Assembly: GCA_030428405.1 (NCBI GenBank)
Contig: JAUIEH010000111.1
Span: forward strand, 1 to 7,771
Source: Alphaproteobacteria bacterium
GTDB lineage: Bacteria; Pseudomonadota; Alphaproteobacteria; Caulobacterales; Maricaulaceae
Direction: 5' to 3'
DNA length: 7,771 nt
Below the pieces are notes generated by a model. The model did no database searches, had not been told where the DNA came from, and saw nothing but the letters and a program-made list of their open reading frames with translations. The first letter of the stretch is position 1. Each line of letters opens with the position of its first letter. The translations under genes were made by a program, and so were the position numbers. Of the stretch, positions 5,423-7,771 are shown in pieces.

Positions 5423-6364
5423 TTCGGCTTCGAGCGAGGATTGCAATTCACTGAGCAGCTTGAGCTCGTTCGGGTGTTTGATACCGTCCGCCGAAATGAC
5501 GCGACGCGCCGCGTCGAGGAAGCGCAGCTTGGCGTCGACGCCCTCGCGCTCGAGACCCTCTACGCATTTTTCCAATGTAGCCGTGTCCGGACGCTGGCGG
5601 CGCACATATCCGAACAGGGATTGAATGTCGTCGTCATCGCTCGAAACGCCGGCGATCTGCGCCTCACGCGTGATGTAGCTCACAATTTCGAGCGTCTCGG
5701 CAGGATGAAGAATGTCATCAGATCGGCCCAAGGCGACAAGCAGCCGCAGCCCATCCCGTGCAGCGGAGCGTTGTTTCACGCCGGGCTTGGCGGGCGCGCT
5801 TGGTTTTTTCGCCGGCGTCGGTCTCTTGGGAGCTGCAGATTCGGCGGGCGGCGCGACTGAGGCGTCCAATGGGTCGTGTTCGAACTCCACCATTAGCTCG
5901 TGCTCGAAAAAGTCGACGGGATCGTAGACCACGCCGTCGTCATCAATGACGTGAAGAATCCGGTCGATCCTGAAATTGCGTTGTGCTTTGCGTTCAAAAC
6001 AATGCGCATTCACATAGGCGCATCCATTGTCTTTCTGCCGCAGGTCAATAATCCGTATTCGGCGTACAGAGCTTTGGCCCTTAGAATCGATATATTCGAT
6101 TGTGGTTTGTATGCCCCACAAGTCACCGCCAATACGCTCTCCGAATTTCTCGCTATAGCTGGATCGTGGTGCTGCACGCGTTGTCGACTTTGCTGGCGTG
6201 GGTGCAGCGTTGAAATACTCGTCGGGAGTGGTGCCGGCGACCTCGCATTCGTCGGGCGGGTCAATACTGGGCGTCAATATTTTGATGCGCTCATTTGAAG
6301 GCGGGCGTGGCGTTGAATCGGGTTGGTATCGGACAGCGGAAAACAGGCGTCGGAACAAGGCCAT
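5414..6364 (-). CDS. WYL-like domain fused to TerB-like domain, no DNA-binding domain seen
   Basis: The 316-residue protein has three parts. After a low-complexity Pro/Thr-rich N-terminal region (about 1-75), residues 84-153 resemble a WYL domain: GIQTTIEYID-, a basic RRIRIIDLR stretch, GCAYVNAHCFERKAQRNFRIDRI and HVIDDDG follow the WYL pattern of ligand-binding, SH3-like domains. A Pro/Ala/Lys linker (about 171-199) leads to an all-helical C-terminal region (203-310) reminiscent of TerB/DjlA-type domains, with RFLDAARRVISADGIKHPNE at 281-300 giving the acidic 'ADG...E' motif. No N-terminal helix-turn-helix, signal peptide or membrane segment is visible. Function is unknown; sensing a ligand or nucleic acid through WYL is an inference. 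An upstream TTG (6385) is in frame, but the ATG at 6364 has GGAG six bases before it. It has its own promoter, and its 5' half looks less GC-rich than its neighbours, which suggests acquisition. Confidence 0.85.
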   Translation of the reverse strand: MALFRRLFSAVRYQPDSTPRPPSNERIKILTPSIDPPDECEVAGTTPDEYFNAAPTPAKSTTRAAPRSSYSEKFGERIGGDLWGIQTTIEYIDSKGQSSVRRIRIIDLRQKDNGCAYVNAHCFERKAQRNFRIDRILHVIDDDGVVYDPVDFFEHELMVEFEHDPLDASVAPPAESAAPKRPTPAKKPSAPAKPGVKQRSAARDGLRLLVALGRSDDILHPAETLEIVSYITREAQIAGVSSDDDDIQSLFGYVRRQRPDTATLEKCVEGLEREGVDAKLRFLDAARRVISADGIKHPNELKLLSELQSSLEAEVG

Positions 6365-6399
6365 TGCGAACTCCACGCTCAACAATCAAACGCAGTTCA

Positions 6400-6428
6400 A
6401 TTATTGATTGAGGGCCTCGGCGACGCAA
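6400..6428 (-). promoter_or_regulatory. Candidate promoter of the WYL/TerB gene
   Basis: On the minus strand TTGCGT (6423-6428) and AATAAT (6400-6405, five of six consensus bases) are 17 bases apart in an AT-rich pocket. Transcription would start near 6393, about 29 nt before the ATG at 6364. The palindrome TCAATTATTGA (6397-6407) covers the -10 and could be an operator site. Confidence 0.5.
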
Positions 6429-6449
6429 CCGGTGCGTGGGCGGCAGCAA

Positions 6450-7577
6450 CTAGAACCCGGCCACATCAGGCGCGCCCGACGCGCTGACGCAGATAGCCTG
6501 GAACAAGACGCCCATCTCGTCGGGGTCGCAGAGGCGCAGGACCTGACGCGCGATCGTAGACTTCATGTCCGGGCGTGCAGCCGAAAGTGCTGCGGCGCGC
6601 TGTTCAAAGCCAAGCGCGTTCAAGAACGCGCCCTGCGCTTTGGGGCCTGAGACCTTCAGACCGCGCGCGCGGGCTGCTTCGGCGAGCGCTTCGAAATCAA
6701 CGCGTGCTGTGAGGTCGCGCTCGCCGGGGAGCTGCAAGGGATCGACTTTCTCGTGCGCCTGCAGCGCCTGTAGCGTGTCGCCGATCTCGGATTGCGCGGG
6801 GCCGTAGTCGATGAACAGAGCATGCCCGGGGGCGGTCTCGAAACGCGCCGCCAGCGTCTCCATGACCGCTTCGATTGTGGGTCTTGTCTCCACCAACGCG
6901 CCGTCTTCAGAATCGCGCAGTCGCGCAGGAATGAGGTCGACTTCGCCGGGTGCGGCGGGCGCGGGCGACAGCGCGAAGACGAAACCCGCCTCGGCGTCGG
7001 GGCCGAGCGCGACAAGGCGTTCGCGCCAGGCGCCGTCCACGCGCACGAACTGGCGCACAGGCAGGCAGTCGAGAAACTCATTGCCCAGAATAACGCAAGG
7101 GCCAGCTGGCGCTTTGTCGAGGACGTCGACCCAGCCGACGGGCGCCGGCGCGTCGGCCAGCGTTTGCGCTTGTACGCCCTTCAGAGCCGGACTGACTTCG
7201 ACCAGCGTGACGGATAGGGCGGCGCAAAACTCCGCGCTCAGACGAGCCGCGCGCAGCACATCCGACATCATGGTCGCCCGGCCGGGACCAAGCTCGATCA
7301 GCCGGAAAGGCGCTGGCGCGCCCATATCGGACCAGCATTGCAGCGTCCACAGACCAATCAGCTCGCCGAACATCTGGCTGATTTCGGGCGCCGTGACGTA
7401 ATCGCCGCCCGCGCCGATCGGATCCTTGGTGGCGTAATAGCCAGCCCGGCGGTCATAGAGCGCTTCGGCCATATAGGCGCCGACGCCAATAGGGCCGTCC
7501 GCGCGGATGCGCGCGGCCAGCCGGTCGGCGAGGTCGCGCGCCGGGCCTGCGGTCTCGACTTCGTCGTGTTCGCTCAC
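6450..7577 (-). CDS. MidA/NDUFAF7-family SAM-dependent methyltransferase
   Basis: This 375-residue protein belongs to the MidA (NDUFAF7, DUF185) family of class I SAM-dependent methyltransferases. The mitochondrial homologue dimethylates an arginine of complex I subunit NDUFS2; a similar role in bacterial complex I is plausible but inferred. Conserved blocks in order: GPIGVGAYMAEALYD (29-43), GDYVTAPEISQMFGE (58-72), the SAM-binding ELGPGRATMM (95-104), GNEFLDCLPVRQF (165-177), ALFIDYGP (253-260) and GERDLTARVDF (285-295). Length is normal for the family. An open frame continues upstream to 7637, but the GTG at 7577 is preferred: it overlaps the lgt stop in a GTGA arrangement, indicating translational coupling to lgt, and homology begins shortly after. 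In many alphaproteobacteria this gene sits between lgt and pgeF; here the WYL/TerB gene follows it 85 bp downstream. Confidence 0.95.
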   Translation of the reverse strand: MSEHDEVETAGPARDLADRLAARIRADGPIGVGAYMAEALYDRRAGYYATKDPIGAGGDYVTAPEISQMFGELIGLWTLQCWSDMGAPAPFRLIELGPGRATMMSDVLRAARLSAEFCAALSVTLVEVSPALKGVQAQTLADAPAPVGWVDVLDKAPAGPCVILGNEFLDCLPVRQFVRVDGAWRERLVALGPDAEAGFVFALSPAPAAPGEVDLIPARLRDSEDGALVETRPTIEAVMETLAARFETAPGHALFIDYGPAQSEIGDTLQALQAHEKVDPLQLPGERDLTARVDFEALAEAARARGLKVSGPKAQGAFLNALGFEQRAAALSAARPDMKSTIARQVLRLCDPDEMGVLFQAICVSASGAPDVAGF

Positions 7578-7771
7578 GCAGGCGTCGGCGTCGGTCGGCG
7601 CAACGCCAGCACGATCAGCGTGACGCCGGCGATCCACATCGGCGTGGACAGGATCATGCCCATGGTGACGCCGAAGGGCAGGTTTTCGAGCCCGGCGTCG
7701 GGCTGGCGGAAATTCTCAACGAAGGAGCGGAAAAGGCCATAGCCGATCAGGAACAGACCCGCCGTCAGCCC
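7574..7771 (-). CDS. lgt: Prolipoprotein diacylglyceryl transferase, C-terminal part (runs off the right edge)
   Basis: The last 65 codons of lgt are present. Lgt is an inner-membrane enzyme that moves a diacylglyceryl group from phosphatidylglycerol to the lipobox cysteine of preprolipoproteins, the first step of lipoprotein maturation. The visible part contains the signature GLFRSFVENFRQPD (about codons 12-25 of the fragment), in which the first Arg probably corresponds to an essential Arg of E. coli Lgt. It is followed by the MGMILSTPMWIAG segment and a final hydrophobic stretch (the last transmembrane helix) ending RRPTPTPA. The stop TGA (7574-7576 on plus) overlaps the GTG start of the downstream methyltransferase by four bases in all, so the two are almost certainly co-transcribed. 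Confidence 0.95.
   Translation of the reverse strand, partial: GLTAGLFLIGYGLFRSFVENFRQPDAGLENLPFGVTMGMILSTPMWIAGVTLIVLALRRPTPTPA

Noticed and set aside
4639..6364. Sulfotransferase plus WYL/TerB gene as a two-gene defence or modification system
   Set aside because: The genes face each other and cannot share a promoter, there is no nuclease, toxin or mobile-element gene beside them, and neither domain pair is a known system; proximity alone is not enough.

Overview
The window looks like a chromosomal housekeeping region from a GC-rich alphaproteobacterium, most likely of the order Hyphomicrobiales (Rhizobiales). The basis is gene content and order, high GC, and the long CTC/TL5-type form of ribosomal protein bL25; I cannot name a genus. 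Most genes lie on the minus strand. Reading that strand from the right edge, the core series is lgt (3' end only), midA-like methyltransferase, pgeF, prs, rplY, pth and ychF (5' part only).

Layout from left to right: ychF start (1-246, minus); a 268-bp divergent gap; a small very basic protein of unknown function (515-889, plus); pth (886-1515, minus), whose stop overlaps the stop of the basic protein gene; rplY (1598-2260, minus) behind a structured leader with a good sigma-70-type promoter; a probable small lipoprotein (2422-2574, minus); prs (2687-3628, minus); pgeF (3731-4531, minus); a sulfotransferase (4639-5403, plus); a WYL-like/TerB-like fusion protein (5414-6364, minus); the midA-like gene (6450-7577, minus); and the last 65 codons of lgt (7574-7771, minus).

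The core genes serve central functions: envelope lipoprotein modification (lgt), complex I or related protein methylation (midA family), muropeptide proofreading (pgeF), PRPP supply (prs) and translation (rplY, pth, ychF). Three lineage-specific-looking insertions interrupt the series: the basic protein gene between pth and ychF, the small lipoprotein between prs and rplY, and the sulfotransferase plus WYL/TerB pair between midA and pgeF. These insertions are the parts most worth attention, together with the candidate regulatory leader of rplY. I saw no rRNA, tRNA, CRISPR array, insertion sequence or phage gene, and no convincing new multi-gene defence or biosynthetic system.
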